From NCBI RefSeq assembly GCF_000308515.1, contig NZ_BAFV01000122.1, positions 1 through 64,000 on the forward strand: DNA of 64,000 bases, read 5' to 3'. The notes under the pieces were generated by a model. That model did no database searches and had not been told where the DNA came from. It saw only the letters and a list, made by a program, of their open reading frames with translations. The number at the start of each line of letters is the position of its first letter. Positions within the stretch are counted from its first letter, which is position 1. This DNA comes from Nocardia carnea NBRC 14403. GTDB lineage: Bacteria > Actinomycetota > Actinomycetes > Mycobacteriales > Mycobacteriaceae. This document shows positions 17,214 through 25,612 of this stretch, piece by piece. Made by a program: the position numbers and the translations under genes.

Positions 17214-17981
17214 ATGTACGATATGCCATCGGAAATCGACGTCCGGGCCGACGGCGCGCTGCGTATCGTCACCCTGAACCGGCCGGACGCGCTCAACGCC
17301 GTGAACGACGCCCTGCACACCGGGCTGGCACGATTGTGGCCGCGGCTGTCCGAGGATCCCGAGGTGCGGGCCGTGGTGCTCACCGGCGCCGGAAAGGCGT
17401 TCTCGGCGGGTGGAGATTTCACCTATCTCGAAGAACTCGGCCGGGATACGGTACTGCGCGAGAAAACCATTGCGCACGGCCGCGATATCGTCCTCGGGAT
17501 GGCGCGCTGCCGGGTCCCGGTGGTGACCGCGGTCAACGGCCCCGCCGTCGGTCTCGGCTGCAGCCTGGTCTCGCTCAGCGATATCGTCTACATGGCCGAA
17601 AACGCCTATCTTGCCGATCCGCACGTTCAAGTGGGGTTGGTCGCCGCCGACGGCGGTCCCTTGACCTGGCCGCTGCACACCAGCCTGTTGCTGGCGAAGG
17701 AATACGCGCTCACCGGTGCCCGGATCCCCGCCGAACACGCGCGGGAGATGGGTCTGGCCAATCATGTGGTCGCCGATCCGATGGCCGAGGCGCTGGCCTG
17801 CGCGACACGGATCGCGGAAATGCCCCGCCAGGCTGTCGAGGCCACCAAGCGGGTCTTGAACATGCAGCTGGAGAAGGCCGTACTCACGTCCCTGGACTAT
17901 GCGCTCACCGCGGAATACCAGTCCTTCCAGACCGACGATTTCCACACCACGATCACCCGGCTCACCTCGGGGAAGAAGTAG
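17214..17981 (+). CDS. Enoyl-CoA hydratase/isomerase family protein
   Basis: 255 residues, crotonase fold. VTLNRPDALNAVND at the start, the oxyanion-hole segment AFSAGGDF and the second segment AVNGPAVGLGCSLVSLSDIVYMAE are present, followed by VGLVAADGG. Typical hydratases carry two glutamates; here the first position in the GPAVGLG segment is not a clear Glu, so isomerase or another crotonase chemistry is possible. Last gene of the operon beginning with the CoA ligase. Hydrates the unsaturated CoA ester from the dehydrogenase pair, by context. Confidence 0.82.
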   Translation: MYDMPSEIDVRADGALRIVTLNRPDALNAVNDALHTGLARLWPRLSEDPEVRAVVLTGAGKAFSAGGDFTYLEELGRDTVLREKTIAHGRDIVLGMARCRVPVVTAVNGPAVGLGCSLVSLSDIVYMAENAYLADPHVQVGLVAADGGPLTWPLHTSLLLAKEYALTGARIPAEHAREMGLANHVVADPMAEALACATRIAEMPRQAVEATKRVLNMQLEKAVLTSLDYALTAEYQSFQTDDFHTTITRLTSGKK

Positions 17982-18137
17982 GTCCGGCGCCGCACCCACG
18001 CGATCGGCCAGAGGTCGGCCGCCGGGCCGGCTGCGGCGCTTCGATCTCACCGAACCGGCATCGTGATCGGTCTGCTCCCGGATATGGGCGCTGCTCGTGG
18101 CCCGTGGAACACCAGGGGATCGTGCCGGACTCCGGAA

Positions 18138-18647
18138 TCAGAGCAGGTTCCAGCGGGTGGCCCCGTGCGGTTCCGCGGTCGCGACCCCCACCACCGAGCG
18201 TGGGGCCAGGTAGTAGAGGTGCCAGGGCGGCGGGCCCGCGCTCGGTGCGTTGAACGGTGCGGTGAAGGCCTCGCCCTGGACCTCGACCGGCCACCCGTGC
18301 TCGCGATAGTAGGCGGCGACACGCTCCAGGGTGGCGGGGTCGGTGACGATCACGGCCGTCCCCTCGGCGACCACATCGATACCTTCGAGCTGGGCCGTGA
18401 CGGTGCAGTACGGTTGCGCGGCGAGATTCCGGGACTTACGGGTGGACGGTCCGCTCACGAAATAGAACCCGCTGTCCATCCAGACGGCGCCGATACCGTT
18501 CGTGTGCGGTCGGCCGTTCGGGCAGCAGGTGCTGAGGAATGCGGTGGATCCGGGGTCGGCCACATAGTTCGCCAGCGCATCGGCGGCCCGCGACCACGGC
18601 AGCGGGGCGTTCCCGTAGCCGTCCAGATTGATGGTGTCGATCGGCAT
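18138..18647 (-). CDS. Pyridoxamine 5'-phosphate oxidase-like flavin/F420-binding protein
   Basis: 169 residues, split-barrel fold. STCCPNGRPHTNGIGAVWMDSGFYFVSG followed by STRKSRNLAAQPYCTVTAQLEG is the usual cofactor-binding core of PPOX-class proteins. Many actinobacterial members use F420 or bind heme; which applies here cannot be told. Start ATG 18647, with GGAGG upstream lying inside an inverted repeat (separate entry). Convergent with the hydratase, so not part of that operon. Confidence 0.8.
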   Translation of the reverse strand: MPIDTINLDGYGNAPLPWSRAADALANYVADPGSTAFLSTCCPNGRPHTNGIGAVWMDSGFYFVSGPSTRKSRNLAAQPYCTVTAQLEGIDVVAEGTAVIVTDPATLERVAAYYREHGWPVEVQGEAFTAPFNAPSAGPPPWHLYYLAPRSVVGVATAEPHGATRWNLL

Positions 18648-18675
18648 GATGTACCTCCACACGGTCGGGTACATC
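18648..18675 (-). promoter_or_regulatory. Inverted repeat covering the ribosome binding site of the PPOX-like gene
   Basis: GATGTACC, 12 bases, GGTACATC: two perfect 8-base arms directly before the ATG at 18647. On the mRNA the downstream arm overlaps the end of the GGAGG site, so a hairpin could mask it. Alternatively it is a protein operator. Confidence 0.45.
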
Positions 18676-18829
18676 TACAGACCGATCCGGGGCCGGATTC
18701 TCATCGGCGGATCTTGCCGCCACCGAATCCGGCGCCCGGGATGCGGAGCCTTGCGGCAATGGTGTTGCGTGGCCGACCGGCGCGTTGAACCGTGCGGTGA
18801 AAGGCCGGCCGGTCGATTCGTCCGCGTCC

Positions 18830-19654
18830 TCAGCGGGTGGCCAGTAGCGACTCCGAGCGTTGGATCGTGCCGGTGATCCCGGTGGCGTCCTGTGTGGCGA
18901 GCAGGGCCGCGGCCCGCCCCATCGTCTCGGGCGGTTCCACCATCTCGGCCGGGATATCGCCGCCGCCCGAGGCACGCCAGCCTTCGGTCAGCACGACGCG
19001 CGACGGGCTGAGGCAGTTCACCGCGATATTGTCCGGCCGTAGATCCGCGGCCAGCCCCAGGTACAGACGTTCCACCGCGGCCTTGGACACCCAGTAGGCG
19101 TTGGCGCCACGATCGGCCATACCGACCCCGGTGGTGGTGACAGCGATGAGTGCGCCGCCGCCGCGGGCACGGATATGTGGGATCACCTCGCGGGTCACCA
19201 GGAAAACTCCGGTGAGATTGACGTCCAGGCACAACTGCCAGCGTTTGAGCGGTGTGCTCTCCACCGGACCCAGCCACAGCACGCCGGCGTTCGCGACGAG
19301 GATATCGATCCCGCCGAATTCGGCAACGGTCGCGGATACCGCCGCGCGTACCGACTCCTCGCGGGTCACATCGCAGGGCACCGCGAATGCCCGCCCGCCC
19401 GCGGCTTCGATCCGCGCGGCCACCTCATGGATCGTTCCCGCGACCCGCCCGGTCGCCTCCGACCGGGCGGCCACGGCGACGGCCGCGCCCTGCTGCGCCA
19501 GCGTCTCGGCGATGGCGGCGCCGATCCCGCGGCTGGCGCCGGCGACGAACGCGACCTTGCCCGCGAGCGGACCGCTGTTCGTCGTGCGGGCGGCCTTCGA
19601 CGGTGCCTCCGGCCCCGCACCGACCTCGCCATGGCTTGGTGACGTGGTACTCAC
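18830..19654 (-). CDS. Short-chain dehydrogenase/reductase
   Basis: 274 residues. Nucleotide-binding glycine motif VAGASRGIGAA, NAG motif LVANAGVLW and active-site YWVSKAA with Ser-equivalent VTTTGVG before it. An N-terminal tail of about 28 residues (Ser/Pro/Gly-rich) precedes the fold. The start overlaps the stop of the upstream SDR by ATGA, so both are made together under operator B. Probably oxidises a hydroxy intermediate; stereochemistry and substrate unknown. Confidence 0.82.
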   Translation of the reverse strand: MSTTSPSHGEVGAGPEAPSKAARTTNSGPLAGKVAFVAGASRGIGAAIAETLAQQGAAVAVAARSEATGRVAGTIHEVAARIEAAGGRAFAVPCDVTREESVRAAVSATVAEFGGIDILVANAGVLWLGPVESTPLKRWQLCLDVNLTGVFLVTREVIPHIRARGGGALIAVTTTGVGMADRGANAYWVSKAAVERLYLGLAADLRPDNIAVNCLSPSRVVLTEGWRASGGGDIPAEMVEPPETMGRAAALLATQDATGITGTIQRSESLLATR

Positions 19655-20415
19655 TTCGGTGGAAACCGCAGGGCGCCGTCGAGGCGGATGACCTCGCCGT
19701 TGAGATAGTCGTTCTCCACGATCGACTGCACCAGCTGCCCGTATTCCGGCGAGCGGCCCATACGCTTCGGGAACGGGATCTGCGGCGACCAGTACTGTTC
19801 CAGCTGGTCGGCGGCCTTGCCGTAGGCGGGCGTGTTGAAGGTGCCGGGGGCGATGGTGACCACCCGGATGCCCAGCGGGGACAGGTCGCGGGCTGCGACC
19901 AGCGTCATCCCGATAACGCCACCTTTGGCGGCCGAGTAGGGGAGCTGCCCGATCTGGCCTTCGTAGCCGGCGACGGACGCGGTGTTCACGATGACACCGC
20001 GCGAGCCTTCCTCGGTGGGGTCGGATTCGGCGATCGCCGCAGCGGACAGTCGCATGACGTTGAAGACCGCGGTCAGATAGAACTCGATGGTGGTGCGGAA
20101 TCCGTCGAGCGCCAGCGGTGAGCCGTCCTTGCCCACCAGTCGCCCGCCGCTGGCGGGGCCGCCGTGGGTGTCGACGGAGATGCGCAGCGGGCCGAGGGAT
20201 TTCGCCTCCTCGATGGCCGCCTGCACCGACTCTTCGCTGGTCGCATCGGTGTGCACGTACCGGATGCCGAGTTCGCCGGCCAGTTCTTTGCCCTTGTCGT
20301 CGGCGACATCGGCCACCACGACTTTTGCTCCGGCGGCGTGCAGTCGCCGGACGGTCGCCTCGCCGAGCCCGCCCGTACCGCCGACGACAATCGCCGAACT
20401 TCCCTGGATCTGCAT
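19651..20415 (-). CDS. SDR family 3-hydroxyacyl-CoA dehydrogenase-like protein
   Basis: 254 residues. VGGTGGLGEATVRRL binds NAD(P); VNTASVAGYEGQIGQLPYSAAK carries the catalytic Ser and Tyr-x-x-x-Lys. The insert-rich pattern and PKRMGRSPEYGQLVQSIVEN are typical of HSD10/type II 3-hydroxyacyl-CoA dehydrogenases. ATG 20415 is preferred over 20448 because the conserved MQIQGSSAIVVGG begins there. First gene leftwards from operator B, divergent from a thiolase: the pair supplies the last two beta-oxidation steps. Confidence 0.85.
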   Translation of the reverse strand: MQIQGSSAIVVGGTGGLGEATVRRLHAAGAKVVVADVADDKGKELAGELGIRYVHTDATSEESVQAAIEEAKSLGPLRISVDTHGGPASGGRLVGKDGSPLALDGFRTTIEFYLTAVFNVMRLSAAAIAESDPTEEGSRGVIVNTASVAGYEGQIGQLPYSAAKGGVIGMTLVAARDLSPLGIRVVTIAPGTFNTPAYGKAADQLEQYWSPQIPFPKRMGRSPEYGQLVQSIVENDYLNGEVIRLDGALRFPPK

Positions 20416-20441
20416 AGCGCTACCCTCTCTTGCGATTATCG

Positions 20442-20468
20442 CTCTCAAATTGAGAGAATACTATTCTC
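20442..20468. promoter_or_regulatory. Operator site B: perfect palindrome plus overlapping second palindrome (SDRs / thiolase)
   Basis: GAGAATACTATTCTC at 20454-20468 is a perfect 7+1+7 palindrome between the divergent SDR and thiolase genes. Overlapping it by three bases, CTCTCAAATTGAGAG (20442-20456) is another perfect 7+1+7 palindrome, so two dimers or a second protein may bind side by side. Confidence 0.8.
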
Positions 20469-20515
20469 ATGTATATCGGCAAGATCGTCGACGTGGCGGA
20501 AACTGGAGAGAACTG

Positions 20516-21664
20516 ATGCCCGAAGCCGTGATCGTATCCGCGCTGCGCACCCCGATCGGTACCGCCGTGAAGGGAACTCTGCGCGAAACCACCGCTTTCG
20601 ACCTCGCCCATCACGTGGTCGAAGCGACGACAAAACAGCTGGACACCGATGCGTCCGTCGATGACCTGATCCTCGGGGAGGGCCGCTACGGCGGCGGTGT
20701 GATCGCCCGGCACGCCGCGATCACCGCCGGGCTCACCGGTGTACCAGGCCTGGCGCACAACCGGCACTGCGCGGCCGGGATGGCGGCCGTGCAGACCGCG
20801 GCGGCAGGTATCCGGGCCGGAATGGACCGGTTGGTGCTGGCGGGTGGAGTCAACGCCGATTCCACCGGGCCCAGGGCACGATTCCGGGTGGGACCGGACG
20901 AATGGGTCGATCCGTGGACCTCGCCCTCACATCCGGACCGCCCCGACGCCCCGAACCTCGATATGTCGATCACCGTGGGCTGGAACGCCGCGGTGAAATC
21001 CGGGATCACCCGTGAGGAGCTGGACGCCTGGGCGCTGCGTTCGCACCGCAACGCGGTCGCGGCGATAGACGAGGGCCGATTCGACGACGAAGTCGTGCCG
21101 ATCGATACCCCGTTCGGCCAATTCGCCGTGGACGAGCATCCCCGCCGCTCCACCACCATGGAGAAGCTCGCTTCGCTGAAGGTCCTGCACCCCGAAATCG
21201 AGGGGTTCTCGATCACCGCCGGCAATGCGGCCGGCGCCAACGACGGCGCCGCACTGCTCACCGTCGCCAGCGACGAACTGGGCCTGCCGGCCCTGGCCAC
21301 CATCCGCTCCTGGGCCTCGGTGGGCGTCGACCCCGCCGATACCGGCCTCGCCCCGATCGAAGCGATCACCAAAGCCGCGCAGAAGGCCGGGATCTCGCTG
21401 AGCGATGTGAAACTCTTCGAGATCAACGAAGCCTTCGCCTCGGTGCCCATCGCGGCCGTCCGCGCCCTGGACCTGAACCCGGACCTGGTGAACGTGAACG
21501 GCAGCGGCTGCTCCCTGGGCCATCCGGTGGCCGCTACGGGAGCCCGGATGATCGTCACAACAATTCACGAATTGCGGCGCCGCGGTGGCGGACTCGCCAT
21601 TGTGGCGATGTGCGCCGGTGGTGGTATGGGTTCGGCGACAGTCCTCGAGGTCGCCGCTCCGTGA
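20516..21664 (+). CDS. Thiolase (acetyl-CoA acyltransferase)
   Basis: 382 residues. The active-site cysteine lies in HNRHCAAGMAAVQ (about 80), NEAF in LFEINEAFASVP, then GCSLGHPVAATGARM and the C-terminal cysteine in MCAGGGMGSATVLE. Cleaves a 3-ketoacyl-CoA with CoA. ATG 20516 is chosen for GGAGAG upstream and for the conserved start MPEAVIVSALRTPIG. Single gene under operator B, closed by a strong hairpin 150 bp downstream. Confidence 0.9.
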   Translation: MPEAVIVSALRTPIGTAVKGTLRETTAFDLAHHVVEATTKQLDTDASVDDLILGEGRYGGGVIARHAAITAGLTGVPGLAHNRHCAAGMAAVQTAAAGIRAGMDRLVLAGGVNADSTGPRARFRVGPDEWVDPWTSPSHPDRPDAPNLDMSITVGWNAAVKSGITREELDAWALRSHRNAVAAIDEGRFDDEVVPIDTPFGQFAVDEHPRRSTTMEKLASLKVLHPEIEGFSITAGNAAGANDGAALLTVASDELGLPALATIRSWASVGVDPADTGLAPIEAITKAAQKAGISLSDVKLFEINEAFASVPIAAVRALDLNPDLVNVNGSGCSLGHPVAATGARMIVTTIHELRRRGGGLAIVAMCAGGGMGSATVLEVAAP

Positions 21665-21720
21665 CGTTTCGGCCCCGGCACCGCGGTTCGTGGTCCTCGA
21701 CGCCACAGCCCTGGACCGAA

Positions 21721-21813
21721 CGATGCGGTGCCGGGTCCAGGCGGTTGCGGTGCCGGGCCGGGACAGGACGGTTGCGGTGCCGGGCCGAGACGATGCGGTC
21801 GCCGGGCACAGAC
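21721..21813. repeat. Imperfect GC-rich direct repeats, about 22-28 bp
   Basis: Four units built on G-[AT]-TGCGGTGCCGGGYC-rich sequence follow one another; the second and third share GGTTGCGGTGCCGGGCCG. Possibly slippage-generated intergenic DNA. Confidence 0.5.
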
Positions 21814-21817
21814 AAGG

Positions 21818-21850
21818 CGGTCCCCGGAACGGCCGCCGTTCCGGGGACCG
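21818..21850. terminator. Strong hairpin after thiolase gene
   Basis: CGGTCCCCGGAACGG, a 3-base loop, then the exact complement: a perfect 15-bp stem without U-tract. It would stop transcription from the thiolase and shield the next gene. Confidence 0.65.
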
Positions 21851-22177
21851 GCGGCCCGACCCCGGGCTGCACGACAACGCAAGCGGGCAATTGCGACCGG
21901 ATGCGGATCGGATGCCGCGCCGAACGGCCGGCTCCGATGGCTGCCGGTCCGGTCGCGATTCTGCCGCCGCGGCGCAAGGTGGGCTGCCCGCCGCGGTCCG
22001 CTGCGTTCCGTCCTCGAAGCGGTCGTCCTTCGTGGTTCGGGGCCCTGTCCCGGTTTCGGAACAGCGGGCGTATGGAGCGAACCGGATGACCGAACAACCG
22101 GGACCCGTGTGGTTCCGAGCCGCGCCGCGTGGGGCGGCGCCGTAACACAGCGCGGAGCGACGTAGAGGAGTGAAGGG

Positions 22178-23152
22178 GTGCAGAACCCAAGCCGAGAGAA
22201 TCCCGGGCCGCATAGCGCCGGAGTCGGCGCCATGGAGCCGGCGGCGTTGGTCGCCGCCGCGCGGGACGGGTCGGTGCGCGCGGCGGGCCGGCTGCTCACC
22301 CTGATCGAAGGCGACCGTCGCGACGAGGTCCTCGGACTACTGGAACCGGCGACGATCCGGGTGGTGGGATTCACCGGTCCGCCCGGCGCCGGTAAATCCA
22401 CGACCATCGCCGCTGTGGTCACGGCCTACCGATCGCAAGGGTTGCGGGTGGCCGTGCTGGCCGTGGACCCGTCCTCCCCGTACAGCGGCGGCGCTCTGCT
22501 CGGCGACCGGATCCGGATGGCCGCCCATATCGACGACCCGCAGGTGCTCATCCGCTCGATGGCCACGCGCGGACACCTGGGCGGACTGTCGATGGCAGTA
22601 CCGGCCGCCGTTCGATTACTGGCCGCGCTGGCCTACGACCTCGTGGTCATCGAATCGGTCGGGGTCGGCCAATCGGAGATCGAAATCGCCGCCGTGGCCG
22701 ACCCGACCGTCGTGGTCCTCACTCCCGGCGCCGGCGATGCGGTGCAGGCGGCCAAGGCCGGACTGCTCGAGGTCGCCGATCTGCTGGTGGTGAACAAGGC
22801 CGATCGGCCCGGCGCCGATCAGACGGTCCGCGAACTGCGCGCCGAATCCGCCGCGCCCATCCTCACCGCGGTCGCCGCCGACGGCACCGGGATACCGGAA
22901 TTGGTCGCGGCCGTCGACGCGCACCACCGCGCCGATACCCCCGATCGACGGTCCGCCCGGGCCCGATCACAGATCCTGTCACTTGCGCACAGCCGGCTGC
23001 GCACCCATCCCGGCCTCGATGCGCTGTCCGCCGCAGTGGCTGCCGGGCGGTGTGATCCCTACACTGCCGCAGAACTTCTGGCGCCGCGGGACGCGGAAAT
23101 ACCGGCGGTGGCCGCCGGGCACCTCGAAAGAGGCGGTTCCGCAGGGGTGTGA
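22178..23152 (+). CDS. meaB: MeaB/ArgK-type GTPase (methylmalonyl-CoA mutase chaperone)
   Basis: 324 residues. P-loop GFTGPPGAGKST, the switch region DPSSPYSGGALLGDRIRM, SVGVGQSE and the base-specificity motif VVNKADRPGAD define the MeaB family. Such proteins load and protect B12-dependent acyl-CoA mutases. No mutase lies in the window, so it may serve the chromosomal methylmalonyl-CoA mutase or an unlinked isobutyryl-type mutase. Presence beside a beta-oxidation island suggests propionyl-CoA or branched products. GTG 22178 with GAGGAG upstream; a later ATG (22232) is an alternative. Confidence 0.88.
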   Translation: MQNPSRENPGPHSAGVGAMEPAALVAAARDGSVRAAGRLLTLIEGDRRDEVLGLLEPATIRVVGFTGPPGAGKSTTIAAVVTAYRSQGLRVAVLAVDPSSPYSGGALLGDRIRMAAHIDDPQVLIRSMATRGHLGGLSMAVPAAVRLLAALAYDLVVIESVGVGQSEIEIAAVADPTVVVLTPGAGDAVQAAKAGLLEVADLLVVNKADRPGADQTVRELRAESAAPILTAVAADGTGIPELVAAVDAHHRADTPDRRSARARSQILSLAHSRLRTHPGLDALSAAVAAGRCDPYTAAELLAPRDAEIPAVAAGHLERGGSAGV

Positions 23153-23180
23153 AGAGCCGTCGCGCCTATGCGCCGCCTGT

Positions 23181-23615
23181 TCACCCGGCGGTTCGGCCCG
23201 GTGGATCACTCTGCGCTGGTGTGAAATCCATGTGCAAGCGGGTCAGGCGCTGGGAGCGGATACGCCACCGGCCGCCGGTTTTGGCGTAGGTCTCGTGGTA
23301 GTGGCCGAAGCCGTGGAGCCGGGTGCCGTCGGGGAAGGTGAGCCGGTCTTCCATGGCCCAGATACCGGTGGCCTCGGTATCGGAGAGCAGTTCGATCTCG
23401 GGAGTGTGGCCGTGGTGGATCGTCACGGCGTCACCGATCCGGGGAGTGAGAAAGGCCAGGAATTCGTCGGCGCCGGTGATGACCTCGCCACCCGACCCGG
23501 AGACGTCGATGACGACATCGTCACAGAACAGTTCCCGGAAACCGGTCCAGTCCTTGGTGTCCATGAGCCGGAAATAGCGGGCCTCGAGTGCGCGGATCGC
23601 TTCGTAGTCGTTCAC
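23181..23615 (-). CDS. NTF2/SnoaL-like family protein
   Basis: 144 residues, one SnoaL-like cone domain: IRALEARYFRLMDTKDWTGFRELFCDDVVIDV, then IHHGHTPEIELLSDTEATGIWAMEDR and GHYHETYAKTGGRWRIRSQRLTRLHMDF. Members are small isomerases, dehydratases or binding proteins; none can be chosen here. Last gene of the three-gene operon thioesterase, DapB-like dehydrogenase, SnoaL-like (3-bp gap to its predecessor) under operator C. Confidence 0.8.
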   Translation of the reverse strand: MNDYEAIRALEARYFRLMDTKDWTGFRELFCDDVVIDVSGSGGEVITGADEFLAFLTPRIGDAVTIHHGHTPEIELLSDTEATGIWAMEDRLTFPDGTRLHGFGHYHETYAKTGGRWRIRSQRLTRLHMDFTPAQSDPPGRTAG

Positions 23616-23618
23616 GGG

Positions 23619-24680
23619 TCATCCCAGGGTTGCGGTGATCGGGGGCAGGTCGAGGACGGTGCGGATACCGGGGGCGGCCGCGCAGACGTAGCGGACGGCG
23701 TTGACGGCCCGGTTCGCGGTGTAGGCGGGGGAGTGCCGGGCCATCTGATCGAGCGGGAACGGGAAAACCATATCTATTTCGAGGGGCGCGTCGCCTTCCA
23801 CGCCGATATGCCAGCCGGTGGGGCGGATCGCCCAGTCGGTTTCGGCCTGTGCACCGCAATGCCAGACGGCCTGGAACCGCAGGACGGTCCGGCCCTGGTG
23901 AATGCCGGAAATCGTGATGCGCTGGGCGGCAACGGTTCCCTGCGGGATCGTGCCGGCGGCGATATCGAACGTGCGTGCCGCGGTGGCGACCTCGCCCGTG
24001 GCAGTCACCTCGTCGAGCGGAAGCCCGATACCATCGGCCAGCAACCGCAGTGACGGACCGAAACTGTTGCGCAGATGATCCAGCCGCACTTGGGCGAATT
24101 CGCCGGGCGGTCCGCCGAATCCCATGACATCGAAGAGGATCGCCGGTGAGTTCCGCTGGGACAGATCGGCGTATTCCTGGATGGTGAGTACATCGAGGCG
24201 CCGTTGGATCGACGCCAGCACCAGTGGAACGGCTTCGGTGATGAACCCCGGACTGCTGCCCGTACTGTGGATCGAGGTACCGCCGGTTGTGCACGCTGCC
24301 TCCACTCGCGCACGGACAGCGGGGTCCATACTGCCGGGATGGTGGAAGACGCCGGCGGTCGTCACGATATTCACGCCGGCGGCGAGTATCCGGCAGACCT
24401 CGTCGATATCGCAGGACTGGGGCATATAGAGCACGCAGTCCGGCGTGTCGCGCAGGATTTCGCCGATATCGCCGGTCGCACAGACCCCGGTGGGGGCCGG
24501 TGATCCGCACAATTCGGCCGCATCGCGACCCCGTTTTGCGGCGTCGTGCGAATACACGCCCGTCAGAACGAGTTCCGGGTGGTTGATGATCGCGCGCAGG
24601 GCCCGGGCGCCGATGGTGCCGGTGGACCATTGGGCGACCCGCAACGGTTCGGCGGCGGCGGTCGGGGGAGAGGGGTGCAT
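23619..24680 (-). CDS. DapB-like NAD(P)-binding oxidoreductase (amine dehydrogenase-like family)
   Basis: 353 residues. A Rossmann start RVAQWSTGTIGARALRAI and a dihydrodipicolinate-reductase-like middle (LYMPQSCDIDEVCRILAAGVNIVTT). GSSPGFITEAVPLVL is typical of the family databases call NAD(P)H-dependent amine dehydrogenase-like. These are common in actinobacterial lipid and steroid islands without assigned chemistry. Lies 32 bp after the thioesterase and 3 bp before the SnoaL-like gene. Confidence 0.78.
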   Translation of the reverse strand: MHPSPPTAAAEPLRVAQWSTGTIGARALRAIINHPELVLTGVYSHDAAKRGRDAAELCGSPAPTGVCATGDIGEILRDTPDCVLYMPQSCDIDEVCRILAAGVNIVTTAGVFHHPGSMDPAVRARVEAACTTGGTSIHSTGSSPGFITEAVPLVLASIQRRLDVLTIQEYADLSQRNSPAILFDVMGFGGPPGEFAQVRLDHLRNSFGPSLRLLADGIGLPLDEVTATGEVATAARTFDIAAGTIPQGTVAAQRITISGIHQGRTVLRFQAVWHCGAQAETDWAIRPTGWHIGVEGDAPLEIDMVFPFPLDQMARHSPAYTANRAVNAVRYVCAAAPGIRTVLDLPPITATLG

Positions 24681-24712
24681 CGAATGCCTATCGGTCGTAC
24701 GGGCCGGATGGT

Positions 24713-25564
24713 TCAGGGCCGGAAACGCAGCAGGGCTTCCTGTGCGAACGAGGCCACCAGGGTGCCGTCCGCGGTGAGGACGTCACCGCGACCGTAGGCG
24801 CGGCCGTGTGCCATGACCAGGCCCTCGTGCCGCAGCAGCAACCAGTCGTCGCTACGGAACGGGCGGTGGAACCACAGTGTGTGCGAGGTGGTGGCGGAGG
24901 TGAATTCGGTGCCGTTGCCGCTGTGGTCGAAACCTTCGATCGGGCGCAGGACGGTGCCGATGACATTGAGATCGGTGGCATAGGACACCAGGCCGGGCGC
25001 GAGTTCGGCACCGACCTCGGGCGTGCGCATCCACAGGTCGTATTCGGCCGGCCCGGCGGCCTTGTCGCCGAGGTCGGTGAGGGAACGGGTTTCCCAGGGG
25101 ATCAGGCCTATGCCGACGGTGTGCTCGGGACCCGGAACCGGTGGTACCGTGCCGATTTCCTGGTTCTCCCGGCCGTCCTCGAGCGCGGTCATCGACAGCA
25201 GCGCGGTGGCGATCACATCACCCTTCTGCCGGGCGACGACGGTGAGCGTGGCGAAGGAGCGCCCGCGATGCTGTGGCTGTACCACGTAGTAGACCGGGGC
25301 ATCGCTCTTACCCTCGCGGGCGAAGATGACATGGACGGATTTCACCGTTTTGTCCGGGCAGGCGAACACCGCGGCGCGCAGGAACTGGGCCAGCAGCTGA
25401 CCACCGAAGAGCCGGTGGTACTCCAGCTGCTGATTGGGGCCCTCGAATACCGAGAGGGTGGCCTGCGGGTCGGGGGCGGGTGCCTCGGTGTCGTCGGTCT
25501 GCGGTGTGGTGGGACGCAGGCGCAGATCCATACACGCGAGTAGGTCGGTCCAGAGATCGGGCAT
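24713..25564 (-). CDS. Acyl-CoA thioesterase II (TesB-type, double hotdog)
   Basis: 283 residues. HRLFGGQLLAQFLRAA in the first hotdog and SLSHTLWFHRPF-like sequence in the second (here ATTSHTLWFHRPFRSDDW) with C-terminal GRGDVLTADGTLVASFAQEALLR identify TesB. The likely catalytic Asp/Ser-Thr/Gln set is consistent. Hydrolyses acyl-CoA, possibly releasing dead-end CoA esters during degradation. First gene after operator C, whose edge is 31 bp upstream. Confidence 0.88.
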   Translation of the reverse strand: MPDLWTDLLACMDLRLRPTTPQTDDTEAPAPDPQATLSVFEGPNQQLEYHRLFGGQLLAQFLRAAVFACPDKTVKSVHVIFAREGKSDAPVYYVVQPQHRGRSFATLTVVARQKGDVIATALLSMTALEDGRENQEIGTVPPVPGPEHTVGIGLIPWETRSLTDLGDKAAGPAEYDLWMRTPEVGAELAPGLVSYATDLNVIGTVLRPIEGFDHSGNGTEFTSATTSHTLWFHRPFRSDDWLLLRHEGLVMAHGRAYGRGDVLTADGTLVASFAQEALLRFRP

Positions 25565-25595
25565 ACACCGAGTGTAAACCCGTATCTCTGATTTG

Positions 25596-25610
25596 GAGAA
25601 CGCTATTCTC
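25596..25610. promoter_or_regulatory. Operator site C (thioesterase operon)
   Basis: GAGAACGCTATTCTC: right arm identical to sites A and B, left arm with two changes. It lies between the TetR stop and the thioesterase start. Confidence 0.7.
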
Positions 25611-25612
25611 GT

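Larger units (their letters stand above)
21665..22177. other. 513-bp gene-free region with repeats and hairpin
   Basis: Long frames here read as Arg/Gly/Pro-rich noise on both strands. It holds degenerate GC-rich direct repeats (21721-21813), a 15-bp-stem hairpin (21818-21850) and no recognisable promoter for the MeaB gene that follows. Confidence 0.6.

Noticed and set aside
22190..22200. GAGAAT-like sequence at the meaB start as another operator
   Set aside because: Only one half-site (GAGAATCCC), inside coding sequence, no inverted partner.
21565..22422. Minus-strand frame across the gene-free region before meaB
   Set aside because: Repetitive Pro/Gly/Arg sequence caused by GC-rich repeats, no homology recognised.
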